Part shown: piece by piece, positions 40,120-48,811 of the stretch
Layout: each line of letters starts with the position of its first letter
Position numbering within the stretch: position 1 is the stretch's first letter
From: Candidatus Korobacter versatilis
GTDB taxonomy: Bacteria; Acidobacteriota; Terriglobia; Terriglobales; Acidobacteriaceae
Direction: 5' to 3'
Length of the DNA: 64,000 nucleotides
Assembly: GCA_016185395.1 (NCBI GenBank)
Contig: JACPNR010000009.1
Coordinates: forward strand, 186,001 to 250,000
Position numbers and translations under genes: made by a program
The notes under the pieces: generated by a model
Databases searched by the model: none
What the model saw: the letters and a program-made list of their open reading frames with translations, nothing else
What the model was told of the DNA's origin: nothing

Positions 40120-40512
40120 CTAGTTCACGCTCTTCATTTTCTCGCGGACGCTGTGTGCGAGCTTCTCGATCTCCTCTGCCTTCTTCACCACGTCGAGCGA
40201 GAGGATGTTCTCATTCGACTTGTCCACCTGCTGCTTGAGCTGGGTGGCGAGTTCGAGGAGCTTGTCGGTATCTTTCTTGAGCGCGGCCTGGCGCTCCTTG
40301 TTCCATTTCTTTGCCGCTTCCTTCTCCAGGCGCGCGCGCATCTGGGCCTCGACCGGGTCGGGTGGGCTGACGCGACGTCCCGCGGGACCGCGCATCGGTT
40401 CGGTGGCGCCGACGGGAGGCACGCTGGACTGGGCGCCGAGACCGGCAGCGACCGGCAACAAGATGCCCGCGATGAGCAGCACAGCGAAGAACGAGTTCCT
40501 CAGAAGACGCAC
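40120..40512 (-). CDS. small exported coiled-coil protein
   Basis: About 130 residues: an N-terminal hydrophobic signal (NSFFAVLLIAGILLPVAAGLGA), a Pro-rich stretch (SVPPVGATEP), then a Lys/Glu-rich helix (about 60-128) with coiled-coil character ending EIEKLAHSVREKMKSVN. No known domain. GTG 40512 has GAGG seven bases upstream. It is convergent with hppA and divergent from mscS. Confidence 0.65.
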   Translation of the reverse strand: MRLLRNSFFAVLLIAGILLPVAAGLGAQSSVPPVGATEPMRGPAGRRVSPPDPVEAQMRARLEKEAAKKWNKERQAALKKDTDKLLELATQLKQQVDKSNENILSLDVVKKAEEIEKLAHSVREKMKSVN

Positions 40513-40596
40513 GGGAATGCCTCGCGAGTGAAGATTTTCCCTTCGATTATATGACTCCGAGGCTGGCCATGCGCACGCGGAGGCGCGACACGCGGC

Positions 40597-40605
40597 TGTT
40601 ATAAT
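40597..40605 (+). promoter_or_regulatory. extended -10 promoter of mscS
   Basis: TGTTATAAT is a perfect extended -10 (TGnTATAAT). It ends 18 bp before ATG 40624, so the transcript leader would be about 10-12 nt with no room for a usual SD. Confidence 0.5.
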
Positions 40606-40623
40606 CGCGCGCTGATTTCCCCC

Positions 40624-41544
40624 ATGCTGCGTTTGAACATCCTCGCTGCTGCATTCCTGGGCGCGCTGCCCGCCGAGTGGCAGGACTGGCGCGCGGACGC
40701 TTCCTCCTGGGCGCGCCACAACCTGGTGAGACTGCTCGGCGTGGTGCTGCTGGCACTGCTGCTGATCGAGTTGCTGAAGGCGGCCACGCGCCGCCTGGGA
40801 CGGTTCAGCCACAGCCAGCAACTTCCCCACGGATTGCGCGCGCAACAACTGCGGACGCTGGCGACGGTGATCGACAGCGTGGGCATCGCGGTCATCATTT
40901 TTCTGGCGCTGATGCAGGCGCTGCCGATGTTCGGCATCGACATGAAGCCGCTGCTGGCGTCGGCGGGGATTGCAGGGCTGGCCATCGGCTTCGGCGCGCA
41001 GACGCTGGTGAAGGACGTGCTCAACGGGTTCTTCATCCTGGTGGAGAACCAGTACGACATCGGCGACACGGTGCGGCTCGGTCCGGTGAAAGGGACGGTC
41101 GAGGAGATGACGCTGCGGCGCACGGTGCTGCGCGACGCCGATGGCTCGGTGCACATCGTGCCCAACAGCGAGATCAAGATCGTGACCAACATGACGCGCG
41201 ACTGGACGCAGGTGTCGCTGCACGTGCCGGTGGCGTACAGCGAGCCGAGCGAGAAGGTGATCCGCGTGCTGCGCGAAGCGGCCGAGGAGCTGCGCAACGA
41301 CGCCGAGTTCGCGCCGGACATCGTGTCCGAGCCGGAAGTACCGGGCATCGAGCGCGTGGGCGCGGGCGAAGTGGACTACCTGCTGCTGGTGAAGACGCAG
41401 CCCGGAGCGCAGTATCGCGTGAGCCGCGCGCTGCGCCGCAAAGTGAAGGAATGCTTTGAGCGCAACCAGATCCAAGTCCCGGGACCGACCAAAATCTATG
41501 TGGCGGCGTCAGACAGGCCGGGGCAGGAAGAGATTAAGCAGTAA
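40624..41544 (+). CDS. MscS-family mechanosensitive channel
   Basis: A 306-residue inner-membrane protein. Three hydrophobic segments lie at about 36-60, 78-105 and 110-135; the last contains the pore-lining Gly/Ala pattern LLASAGIAGLAIGFGAQTLVKD. The MscS beta domain follows (VENQYDIGDTVRLG, RDADGSVHIVPNSEI), with an alpha/beta C-terminal domain. It should open on membrane tension during osmotic downshift. Length is typical for a small MscS. Confidence 0.93.
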   Translation: MLRLNILAAAFLGALPAEWQDWRADASSWARHNLVRLLGVVLLALLLIELLKAATRRLGRFSHSQQLPHGLRAQQLRTLATVIDSVGIAVIIFLALMQALPMFGIDMKPLLASAGIAGLAIGFGAQTLVKDVLNGFFILVENQYDIGDTVRLGPVKGTVEEMTLRRTVLRDADGSVHIVPNSEIKIVTNMTRDWTQVSLHVPVAYSEPSEKVIRVLREAAEELRNDAEFAPDIVSEPEVPGIERVGAGEVDYLLLVKTQPGAQYRVSRALRRKVKECFERNQIQVPGPTKIYVAASDRPGQEEIKQ

Positions 41545-41549
41545 AGCTG

Positions 41550-41584
41550 TCAGCATTCAGCTATCAGCAGTCAGCATTCAGCAG
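41550..41584. repeat. five-unit TCAGCAT heptamer tract
   Basis: Units TCAGCAT, TCAGCTA, TCAGCAG, TCAGCAT and TCAGCAG follow at exact 7-nt spacing in the spacer before the CocE-type hydrolase gene. Confidence 0.85.
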
Positions 41585-41607
41585 TGGGAAGAGAGTGAGG
41601 CATTGCA

Positions 41608-43395
41608 ATGAAGTCTCGAGTCATCTTGTTTTGTCTCGTTTTGCTCTCGGCCGCATTCGCGCAGGAGAATCCGCCGAAGCCCGAGCCGCCGAAGGACGTG
41701 GACCTCATCTGGGGCGTGAGGATCCCGATGCGTGACTGGGTGAAGATGAACGCCACCGTGTACAAGCCGCACGGACAGACGGAGAAGCTGCCCGTGGTGT
41801 TCACGTTCACGCCGTACATCTCGGATTCGTACCACGCGCGGGCGTGGTACTTCGCGCAGCATGGCTACGTGTTCGCGCTGGTGGACGTGCGCGGGCGCGG
41901 CAACTCGGAGGGCAGCTTCGAGCCGTTCGCGAATGAAGGCCGCGACGGGCATGACGTGGTCGAGTGGCTGGCGCAGCAGACGTGGTCGAACGGCGCGGTG
42001 ACGATGTGGGGAGGTTCCTACGCCGGCTTCGATCAATGGTCCACGATGAAGGAGCTGCCGCCGCACTTGAAGACCATCGTGCCCGTGGCTTCCGCGTATG
42101 CCGCGGCCGACTTCCCTTTCTTCAAGAACGTGGGCTATCCGTATGAGATGCAGTGGCTCACCTACACCAGCGGCGTGACCGGACAAGGGAACCTATTCGG
42201 CGAGTCGGCATTCTGGATACAGAAATTCCGCGAGCGTTACCTGGCGAACGCGCCGTTCCGTGACCTCGACAAGATCGTGGGCAACACCAGCACGGTGTGG
42301 CGGAAGTGGATGGAGCATCCGGCACCGGACGCTTACTGGAGCGCGATGGCGCCGACGCACGCGCAGTACGCGCGCATCAACGTGCCCATCCTGAGCATCA
42401 CGGGGATGTACGACGGCGATCAGACCGGCGCGCTGACCTACTACCGCGAGCACATGCAATACGGCTCGGCGGAGGCGAAGGCGAAGCACTTCCTCATCAT
42501 CGGGCCGTGGGACCACGCCGGGACGCGCACGCCGAAGGCAGAGGTGGGCGGGCTCACGTTCGGCGCGCCCTCGGTCCTCGACATGAACAAGCTGCACAAG
42601 GAATGGTGGGACTGGACGCTGAAGTCCGGCGCGAAGCCCGAGTTCCTGAAGAAACGCGTGGCCTACTACGTGACCGGCAAGGACGAGTGGAAGTACGCCG
42701 ACTCGCTGGAAGCCATCTCCAGCGCAACAGACACCCTTTATCTCACCTCGAACGGACATGCCGACTCCGTCTTTGAATCGGGCAGGTTGACCCCTCACAC
42801 CCATCAGCCTGTAGCCAGCGCACCGCCGGACAAGTGGACGTATGACCCGCTCGACACCCGTCCGGGCGCGGAGCTGGAAAAAGAGGACATCGAGAAGTAC
42901 ATCACCGACCAACGGTACGCGCTGAACCTGTTCGGGAACGGCGTGGTCTATCACTCGGCGCCGTTCGAGCAGGATACGGAGATATCCGGCACGCTGAAGC
43001 TCACGGTCTGGCTGGCGATGGACGTGCCTGATACCGACATCAACGTGAACGTTTACGAAATACTGCGGGACGGGGGTTCGATCGCGCTGACCAGCGACCT
43101 CATCCGCGCGCGCTATCGCGATTCGCTCACCGAAGCCAAGCTGGTGAAGGCGGGCGAGATCAACAAGTACGAGTTCAACACCTTCCAATGGATGTCGCGG
43201 CTGGTGAAGAAAGGCAGCCGGCTGCGGCTGGTGATCAACTGTCCCAATTCGATCTACGTGCAGAAGAACTACAACTCCGGCGGCGTGGTGGCAGATGAAA
43301 GCGGCAAGGATGCGCGTACGGCACACATCACGCTGTACCACAACGACAAACGACCGAGCGCGTTGGTGCTGCCGGTGGTGGCGGACGGGAAATAA
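41608..43395 (+). CDS. secreted CocE/NonD-family hydrolase (X-Pro dipeptidyl-peptidase-like)
   Basis: A 595-residue exported alpha/beta hydrolase. A signal peptide (MKSRVILFCLVLLSAAFAQE) precedes the catalytic domain with nucleophile S137 in WGGSYAGFDQW, an Asp near MYDGDQTGALTYY and the His in GPWDHAGTRTP. The C-terminal third is the jelly-roll X-Pro dipeptidyl-peptidase C domain. Substrates in this family range from acyl-proline peptides to esters; not predictable here. GTGAGG precedes ATG 41608. Confidence 0.88.
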   Translation: MKSRVILFCLVLLSAAFAQENPPKPEPPKDVDLIWGVRIPMRDWVKMNATVYKPHGQTEKLPVVFTFTPYISDSYHARAWYFAQHGYVFALVDVRGRGNSEGSFEPFANEGRDGHDVVEWLAQQTWSNGAVTMWGGSYAGFDQWSTMKELPPHLKTIVPVASAYAAADFPFFKNVGYPYEMQWLTYTSGVTGQGNLFGESAFWIQKFRERYLANAPFRDLDKIVGNTSTVWRKWMEHPAPDAYWSAMAPTHAQYARINVPILSITGMYDGDQTGALTYYREHMQYGSAEAKAKHFLIIGPWDHAGTRTPKAEVGGLTFGAPSVLDMNKLHKEWWDWTLKSGAKPEFLKKRVAYYVTGKDEWKYADSLEAISSATDTLYLTSNGHADSVFESGRLTPHTHQPVASAPPDKWTYDPLDTRPGAELEKEDIEKYITDQRYALNLFGNGVVYHSAPFEQDTEISGTLKLTVWLAMDVPDTDINVNVYEILRDGGSIALTSDLIRARYRDSLTEAKLVKAGEINKYEFNTFQWMSRLVKKGSRLRLVINCPNSIYVQKNYNSGGVVADESGKDARTAHITLYHNDKRPSALVLPVVADGK

Positions 43396-43403
43396 TTTGG
43401 AAA

Positions 43404-43430
43404 GCGCCGGCGAGGTCGCCGGCGCCCACC
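43404..43430. repeat. GCGCCGGCG REP-like hairpin
   Basis: GCGCCGGCGAGGTCGCCGGC continues into GCCCACC, eight bases after the hydrolase stop. Nearly identical to the element at 44964-44989. Confidence 0.75.
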
Positions 43431-43461
43431 CATTTCCGAGATTGGAAAGAGGAAAGACGAC

Positions 43462-44250
43462 ATGGACCTGGGATTAAAGGGCCGCAGCGTGATCGTGGCG
43501 GGATCGAGCGAAGGCATGGGACGCTCTGCCGCCGAGGCGTTCGCCGCCGAGGGCGCGAAGGTGGCGCTGTGTGCGCGCACCGAGAAGAAGGTGCAGGCGG
43601 CGGCGGACGAGATTCGCGCCAGGCACAAGGCCGACGTCTTTGCCATGGCCTGCGACGTGAGCGACGCGGCGGCGGTGAAGAGGTTCGTTGCGGCAGTCGC
43701 CGCCCAGTTCGGCGGCGTGGACGTCTGCGTGACGAACGCGGCTGGACCGCCCTCGCGCAACTTCTTCACCGCGACGAACGAGGAGTGGGCGAAGGCGTTC
43801 GAGATGAACTTCATGAGCACCGTCCACTTCGCGCGCGAAGTCATCCCGTGGATGCAGAAGAAGCGCTGGGGACGCATCGTGACCATCACGTCCGTCTCGG
43901 TGAAGCAGCCGATACCGGACCTTATCCTCTCGAATGCGGTGCGCGCCGGCGTGGTCGGCCTGGTGAAGAGCCTGGCCAATGAGTTCGGCAAAGACGGCAT
44001 CACGGTGAACAACGTGGGGCCGGGATACACCGCGACCGAGCGGCTGAAGTCGCTGGCCGCGACGCGCGCGCTGGCGGCGGGCGTGAGGCCGGAAGACTTC
44101 TACGCGAAGTGGGCGGCGGACACGCCGCTGAAGCGCATCGCGCAGCCGGAAGAGGTGGCGGACGCCATCGTATGGCTGGCGAGCGAGCGCGCGTCGTACA
44201 TTAGCGGGCAGACGCTGCTGGTGGATGGCGGGAGTTACAGAGGTCTCTGA
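43462..44250 (+). CDS. SDR-family protein lacking the YxxxK active site
   Basis: A 262-residue Rossmann-fold protein with an N-terminal nucleotide-binding loop AGSSEGMGRSAAEA (Ala for the usual Thr), CDVSD, TNAAGPP and the C-terminal ISGQTLLVDGG. Where classical SDRs have the catalytic YxxxK this one reads ILSNAVRAG, while the Ser region ITSVSVKQPIP is kept. It matches a known subgroup of 3-oxoacyl-ACP-reductase-like proteins without a perfect tetrad. It may be a non-classical reductase or a binding protein. GAAAGAGGAAAGA precedes ATG 43462. Confidence 0.85.
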   Translation: MDLGLKGRSVIVAGSSEGMGRSAAEAFAAEGAKVALCARTEKKVQAAADEIRARHKADVFAMACDVSDAAAVKRFVAAVAAQFGGVDVCVTNAAGPPSRNFFTATNEEWAKAFEMNFMSTVHFAREVIPWMQKKRWGRIVTITSVSVKQPIPDLILSNAVRAGVVGLVKSLANEFGKDGITVNNVGPGYTATERLKSLAATRALAAGVRPEDFYAKWAADTPLKRIAQPEEVADAIVWLASERASYISGQTLLVDGGSYRGL

Positions 44251-44303
44251 GCTGACATCTGGCGGTTCGGCCGCCGCATCTCAGTCCTTGGCGTCGTAAA
44301 TAA

Positions 44304-44954
44304 ATGCTGGGGACTCTGGCGATCTCGGTGTTGGTCGCGGCCGTGCTGGTGACGGCCTGGTATCTCACTTTTTCCCGCTACAATCGCCGGCGTTCCCTGA
44401 TCATCCTGAACTGGCTCGAGACCGCATTAGGCGCGCAGGGCGAGGTGATCGGCGTGGAGTGGACCGGCATGTCGCGGTTCCGCGTGCCGGTACGGCTGGC
44501 GTCTGGCGTGTTTAGGCGCGCGAGCCTGGTGGTGGACCTAGTCCCGCGGGAACTTCCCTTTCATTGGCTGCGCAGCCGCTGGCGCAAGCAGCAGGACACG
44601 GTCATGTTCTGCGCCGACCTCGATGTGCCGCCCGCGATGAACCTCGACCTGGCGGGGCACCGCTGGTGTGGGCGGACGAGCCGGCATCTCTCACTCGACG
44701 TGCAGCGCTGGAACGTGGAACAGAGCACGCCGCTGGTGCTGACCTCGCGCGAGGACTGGGAACTTGGTGGGGTGGTGAACTCGCTGCTGGCGACGCCGCA
44801 CCGCGACTTCCTCGACCTGCGCATCTCGAAGCGCTCGCCGCACCTGCGGGCGCGCGTGGCGCTGGAAGCGCTGTCGCCGGCCTCGCCGACACAAGGCCAG
44901 GTGTTCACCGTGCTGCGGGAGCTGGCGGCGGGCGTCTCGACCTCGCCGCTGTAG
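44304..44954 (+). CDS. membrane-anchored protein of unknown function
   Basis: A 216-residue protein with one N-terminal membrane segment (about 3-22) and a cytoplasmic-looking domain rich in Arg, Trp and Leu (LPFHWLRSRWRKQQD). No domain or catalytic motif is recognised. ATG 44304 begins the hydrophobic segment. It lies between the SDR gene and the convergent two-component system; no functional link is evident. Confidence 0.6.
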   Translation: MLGTLAISVLVAAVLVTAWYLTFSRYNRRRSLIILNWLETALGAQGEVIGVEWTGMSRFRVPVRLASGVFRRASLVVDLVPRELPFHWLRSRWRKQQDTVMFCADLDVPPAMNLDLAGHRWCGRTSRHLSLDVQRWNVEQSTPLVLTSREDWELGGVVNSLLATPHRDFLDLRISKRSPHLRARVALEALSPASPTQGQVFTVLRELAAGVSTSPL

Positions 44955-44963
44955 CTGGACCGC

Positions 44964-44989
44964 GCGCCGGCGAGTCGCCGGCGCCCACC
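44964..44989. repeat. GCGCCGGCG REP-like hairpin, second copy
   Basis: GCGCCGGCGAGTCGCCGGCG followed by CCCACC, nine bases past the stop of the preceding gene and just before the stop of the convergent response-regulator gene. Confidence 0.75.
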
Positions 44990-44997
44990 ATTCGGGG

Positions 44998-45726
44998 TCA
45001 CTTGATCACGAAGCGATAGCCGACGCCGCGGACCGTCTGGAGATACTTCGGACGCGCGGGAACCTTCTCGATGTATTTCCTGAGCCGGACGATGAAGTTG
45101 TCGATGGCGCGGGTGTCGGTGTCCTCGGCGAGGTCCCAAACATCGTGCAGGATGGCCTTGCGCGAGACGATCTCGCCGGCGTGGGTGACGAGATAGCGCA
45201 GGAGTTGCGCCTCCATCTGGGTGAGTGGGATGGTCTCGCGGCCGGTCTCGAGCTCGAGCGCGGCGAAATCTATCTTCTTGCCGTCGAAGCGGAAGACGTC
45301 ATCCTTGCGGCGCGGCGCTTTGTCGGCGGAGGCGGCGCGGTGCGCCCACTCGTGGCGGCGCAGCAGCGCCTGCAAGCGCGCGATGAGGATGCTGAGTTCG
45401 AAGGGCTTGGGCAGATAGTCGTCGGCGCCCGACTCGAAGCCGCGCAGCACATCTTCGGAGCTGCCGCGCGCGGTGAGCATGAGGATGGGGAGCAGATGCC
45501 CGCGCTTGCGCAGCTCGGCGGCAACGCCGAAGCCGTTGATGCCGGGCAGCATGACGTCGAGCAAGACGGCGGCAAAGGCGGCGCTCTTCCCGCCGTTCTT
45601 GCCGAGGAGCTGGAGCGCCTTCTCGCCGTCGGGCGCGATGGTCACCTGAAAGCCCTCGGCCTCGAGGTTGAAGCGCAGGCCATCGGCCAGGTGCTTTTCG
45701 TCTTCGACGACCAGCACGGCGCTCAT
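44998..45726 (-). CDS. OmpR-family response regulator
   Basis: A 242-residue two-component regulator. The receiver domain (about 2-122) has the acidic pair in VVEDE, phospho-acceptor Asp in LLDVMLPGINGF, and the conserved Lys in LPKPF. The C-terminal winged-helix DNA-binding domain (about 145-240) ends TVRGVGYRFVIK. It is encoded 25 bp after the histidine kinase gene on the same strand, so both form a pair. Targets unknown; the desaturase gene upstream is one candidate. Confidence 0.92.
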   Translation of the reverse strand: MSAVLVVEDEKHLADGLRFNLEAEGFQVTIAPDGEKALQLLGKNGGKSAAFAAVLLDVMLPGINGFGVAAELRKRGHLLPILMLTARGSSEDVLRGFESGADDYLPKPFELSILIARLQALLRRHEWAHRAASADKAPRRKDDVFRFDGKKIDFAALELETGRETIPLTQMEAQLLRYLVTHAGEIVSRKAILHDVWDLAEDTDTRAIDNFIVRLRKYIEKVPARPKYLQTVRGVGYRFVIK

Positions 45727-45751
45727 GCGTAAGTCCTCTTGCGCAAGTCGT

Positions 45752-46681
45752 TCATGCGTATGCTCGGGGCAGCCGGATGGTGAACGTCGTCCCCTGGTTC
45801 TCTCCGGCGCTGAAGGCCTCCACCTTGCCGCCGTGTTTCTCCACCACGGACTGCACGATGTAGAGGCCGAGGCCGGTGCCTTTCACGCGCGCCATGAACT
45901 CTCCGGGAACGCGGTAGAAGCGCTTGAAGATCTGTTTGAGTTCGTCGGGCGGGATGCCGATGCCGTTGTCGTGGACGCTGACGAACACGCTCTCGTCGCG
46001 CGGCGTGACCTCGATCTTGATGCGCGGGTCGCCGCCGGAATACTTCACCGCGTTGTCGATGAGGTTGGAGAGCGCGGCGCGCAGCTCTTCGGGGTCTCCG
46101 ATGACCACGGTAGAACCCTCGCCGCCGTTGGGCGAGACGGCGAGCTGCAACTTCTCCTGGCTCAGGTGGTACTGCTTGCGGGCGAGGTCGAGGGATTCGG
46201 CGGCGACCTCGGCGAGGTCGATCTCCACGCGCGTGAGGCTGCGGCCTTTTTGCCCCGTGCGTCCGGCGCGGAGGACCTGTTCGACGGTGTGGAGCAGGCG
46301 CGAGGTGTCCGCGAGCATGATGTCGTAGAACTCCTGCCGCTGGGTCTCGTCCACGTTGCGCTTTTTGAGCGTCTCGAGGTAGAGGCGGAGCGAAGCGATG
46401 GGCGTTTTGAGTTCATGCGTGACGGCGTTGATGAAGCTATCGTGCTGCTCGTTGCGCCGAATCTCGCGGACGAGGAACACGACGTTGACGACCAGTCCGG
46501 CGATGATGAGCGCGAAGAAGATCACGCCCATGATGGTGAGTCCGATGCGCTGCCAGTGGAGCACCACCCAGCTCACGTTGAGCGTGACGGCAATGGCGAT
46601 GAGCACCACCGTGATGGTGATGAAGACCGCGATCGACGTCTTGCGCGTGCTGGGCATGGATGAGGTTGCGTCCCTAGCCAT
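45752..46681 (-). CDS. sensor histidine kinase with minimal extracytoplasmic loop
   Basis: About 309 residues. Two adjacent membrane segments (about 16-41 and 46-71) are joined by only about five residues, so there is no periplasmic sensor domain. The cytoplasmic part has HisKA (INAVTHELKTPIASLR) and HATPase motifs (NLIDNAVKYS, DNGIGIPPDE, GTGLGLYIVQ). Such kinases sense within or at the membrane. Start ATG 46681 or 46657; no clear SD. It pairs with the regulator downstream. Confidence 0.9.
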   Translation of the reverse strand: MARDATSSMPSTRKTSIAVFITITVVLIAIAVTLNVSWVVLHWQRIGLTIMGVIFFALIIAGLVVNVVFLVREIRRNEQHDSFINAVTHELKTPIASLRLYLETLKKRNVDETQRQEFYDIMLADTSRLLHTVEQVLRAGRTGQKGRSLTRVEIDLAEVAAESLDLARKQYHLSQEKLQLAVSPNGGEGSTVVIGDPEELRAALSNLIDNAVKYSGGDPRIKIEVTPRDESVFVSVHDNGIGIPPDELKQIFKRFYRVPGEFMARVKGTGLGLYIVQSVVEKHGGKVEAFSAGENQGTTFTIRLPRAYA

Positions 46682-46701
46682 TAGACACGGCAAAAACGAA
46701 A

Positions 46702-46724
46702 GCCTGCAAGCAATGCTTGCAGGC
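46702..46724 (-). terminator. intrinsic terminator of the desaturase gene
   Basis: An almost perfect hairpin GCCTGCAAGC/GCTTGCAGGC with a 3-nt loop, followed on the minus strand by TTTCGTTTTTGCC. It lies 22 bp after the desaturase stop and separates it from the two-component genes. Confidence 0.85.
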
Positions 46725-46745
46725 GGAGTGATTTCGGGTCAGGCG

Positions 46746-47681
46746 TTAGTCGCCGTACGCGGCTACGCCGGCAGCTTCCTGGTGCTCTTCTTGGTGCTCG
46801 GCATGCTGCTCGGCTTCATGCGCCGGCGCAGTCACGAGCTTCGAGGGCAGCTTCACGACCTTCACCTTCTTGGCGAGGCCGGTGAGCTCGAGCAGGCGGA
46901 TCATCATGTAATTGATGTCCAGCTCATACCAGGCAAGACCGTGGCGCGCGGAGGTCGGATTGGCGTGATGATTGTTGTGCCAGCCTTCGCCCCAGCTCAC
47001 CATCGCGACCCACCACAGGTTGCGGGAGTCATCTTTGGTCTGGTAGCGGCGCGAGCCCCACATATGGGTGGCGGAATTGACCAGCCAGGTGAAATGCAGG
47101 CCGATGGTCACGCGGAAGAAGATGCCCCAAAGGACCATCGTCCATCCGCCGAACGCGAGTAGCGTGAGGCCGAGCAGCACCTGCGGCACCCAGTGCCACT
47201 TCGTCAGCCACATATAGAAATCGTCTTTGGCGAGATCGGGCGCATAACGCGCGAGCCGCGTGGTATCGCTGTGCATGGATTCGCCCACGAGGATCCAGCC
47301 CATGTGTGACCACCAGGCGCCGTCGCGCGGCGAATGCGGATCGCCCGGCTGGTCGCTGTTGCGATGATGGATGCGGTGCGTCGCCACCCAGAACAACGGT
47401 CCGCCTTCGAGGGCGAGCGTGCCGCAGATGGTCAGAAAGTATTCCAGCCAGCGCGGGGACTTGAAGCCGCGATGCGTGAGCAGGCGGTGGTATCCCATGC
47501 CGATTCCCCATCCGCCCGAGACCCAGAGCAGCGCGACCGCGACGGCCACATTCTTCCACGAGAAGAAGAACAGCGCGGCGATGGCGCCGAGGTGGAACAG
47601 CGTCATGAAAATGGCGGTGATCCAGGCGACCTTGCTCTTGTCACGGACGAAATCGCTGCCGTCTAAGACCTGCTCTTGCAT
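46746..47681 (-). CDS. acyl-CoA/fatty acid desaturase (delta-9 type)
   Basis: A 311-residue membrane di-iron desaturase. All three histidine boxes are present: HRLLTH, HRIHH and HNNHH, between hydrophobic pairs at about 20-65 and 165-210. It would introduce a double bond into membrane acyl chains, adjusting fluidity. The C-terminal tail is acidic and His-rich (HEAEQHAEHQEEHQEA), unusual for the family. ATG 47681 starts a standard N-terminus. A terminator follows. Confidence 0.92.
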   Translation of the reverse strand: MQEQVLDGSDFVRDKSKVAWITAIFMTLFHLGAIAALFFFSWKNVAVAVALLWVSGGWGIGMGYHRLLTHRGFKSPRWLEYFLTICGTLALEGGPLFWVATHRIHHRNSDQPGDPHSPRDGAWWSHMGWILVGESMHSDTTRLARYAPDLAKDDFYMWLTKWHWVPQVLLGLTLLAFGGWTMVLWGIFFRVTIGLHFTWLVNSATHMWGSRRYQTKDDSRNLWWVAMVSWGEGWHNNHHANPTSARHGLAWYELDINYMMIRLLELTGLAKKVKVVKLPSKLVTAPAHEAEQHAEHQEEHQEAAGVAAYGD

Positions 47682-47777
47682 AGTGGCTTTCCCCTGTAGG
47701 AATGGTGCGTCGCGGCATTGCGCCGCGCTCATTCCAAGCTAACAGCCCACGGGGAAAGTGAATGTAATAGTTATGTA

Positions 47778-48662
47778 TTACCGTGTCGCTGCGGTGCCCA
47801 CCTCGATGCCGGCCCATTTTTCGAGCAGCATGAGGGTGGCGGCGTAGTCGAGATCGTCGTGGCCTTCGTCGTGCGCCACCTCGTAGATCTCTTCCACCGT
47901 CTCGAGTCCGGGGAGCTTCACGCGGGCCTCGCGAGCGGCGTCGAGGGTGAGGTGGATGTCCTTGTGCATGAGCCGCAGCGGGAAGTTGGGGGAGTAGTCG
48001 CGCTTGAGGACGAAAGGCGCTTTGTAGTCGATCACGCCGGAACGCACCATCGAGGACTGGATAAGGTCCACCAGCTTCTCCGGCGCCACGCCGAGCTTGG
48101 TGGCGAGCGCGAGCGCTTCCGCGAACCCTTCATAGATCATGGCGATCTGCAGGTTCATGGCGAGCTTGGCGGCTTGCCCCATGGCGTGTCCGCCCATGTG
48201 CTTGACGAGCTTGCCCATGGCCTGGAACAGCGGCTGCACGCGGGCGATGGCCGCCTCTTCCCCGCCGGCGATGAAGATGAGCTGCGCGCTCTCGGCGCCG
48301 ATCTTCGATCCGGTGACGGGAGCGTCGATGTGCTCCACACCTCTTTCCGCGAGACGCGCGACGATCGCGAGCGTGCGCGCAGGCGAGATGGTGCTCGAGT
48401 CCACCACGATCATCCCTTCGCGCAGCGCGGACTCGGCGCCGTTAGTTTCAAAGAGGACGCTGTCGACCGCGGCGGTGTCCGAGACGCATATCCACACGAC
48501 GTCAGCGGCGCCGGCGGCTTCGGCGGGCGAGGCGGCGACACGCGCGCCCTCGACCAGCTTGCCCGGCGTGCGGCTCCATGCGGTGACCTCGTGTCCGGCT
48601 TTGACCAGATTGGCCGCCATCGGACGGCCCATGATGCCTAATCCCAGAAACGCCACGCGCAT
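47778..48662 (-). CDS. 3-hydroxyisobutyrate dehydrogenase-family oxidoreductase, possible tartronate semialdehyde reductase
   Basis: A 294-residue NAD(P)-dependent beta-hydroxyacid dehydrogenase. N-terminal FLGLGIMGRPMAANLVKAGH holds the Rossmann motif; VDSSTISPA, DAPVTGSK (substrate Ser/Gly region) and GQAAKLAMN with the catalytic Lys are present. Members act on 3-hydroxyisobutyrate, 2-hydroxy-3-oxopropionate or succinic semialdehyde. Glycerate kinase and glcDEF in the same stretch make tartronate semialdehyde reduction plausible. GGGAGAG lies before ATG 48662. Confidence 0.85.
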   Translation of the reverse strand: MRVAFLGLGIMGRPMAANLVKAGHEVTAWSRTPGKLVEGARVAASPAEAAGAADVVWICVSDTAAVDSVLFETNGAESALREGMIVVDSSTISPARTLAIVARLAERGVEHIDAPVTGSKIGAESAQLIFIAGGEEAAIARVQPLFQAMGKLVKHMGGHAMGQAAKLAMNLQIAMIYEGFAEALALATKLGVAPEKLVDLIQSSMVRSGVIDYKAPFVLKRDYSPNFPLRLMHKDIHLTLDAAREARVKLPGLETVEEIYEVAHDEGHDDLDYAATLMLLEKWAGIEVGTAATR

Positions 48663-48696
48663 GTGCTTCTCTCCCATTACGACGAAAACCTAAACC

Positions 48697-48730
48697 TACC
48701 ACAGAGACACAGAGGACACAGAGGTGCACG
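48697..48730. repeat. ACCACAGAGACACAGAGGAC repeat (single half)
   Basis: ACCACAGAGACACAGAGGAC continues into ACAGAGGTGCACGG in the spacer between divergent genes. No facing half is seen here. Confidence 0.65.
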
Positions 48731-48811
48731 GAGAAGGGAACGAGCGGAGTGGAAGTTCGTGATGGGCTTGCATCGCGCAGAGACCCGCGAACGTCTAATC
48801 TGTATTACCGC

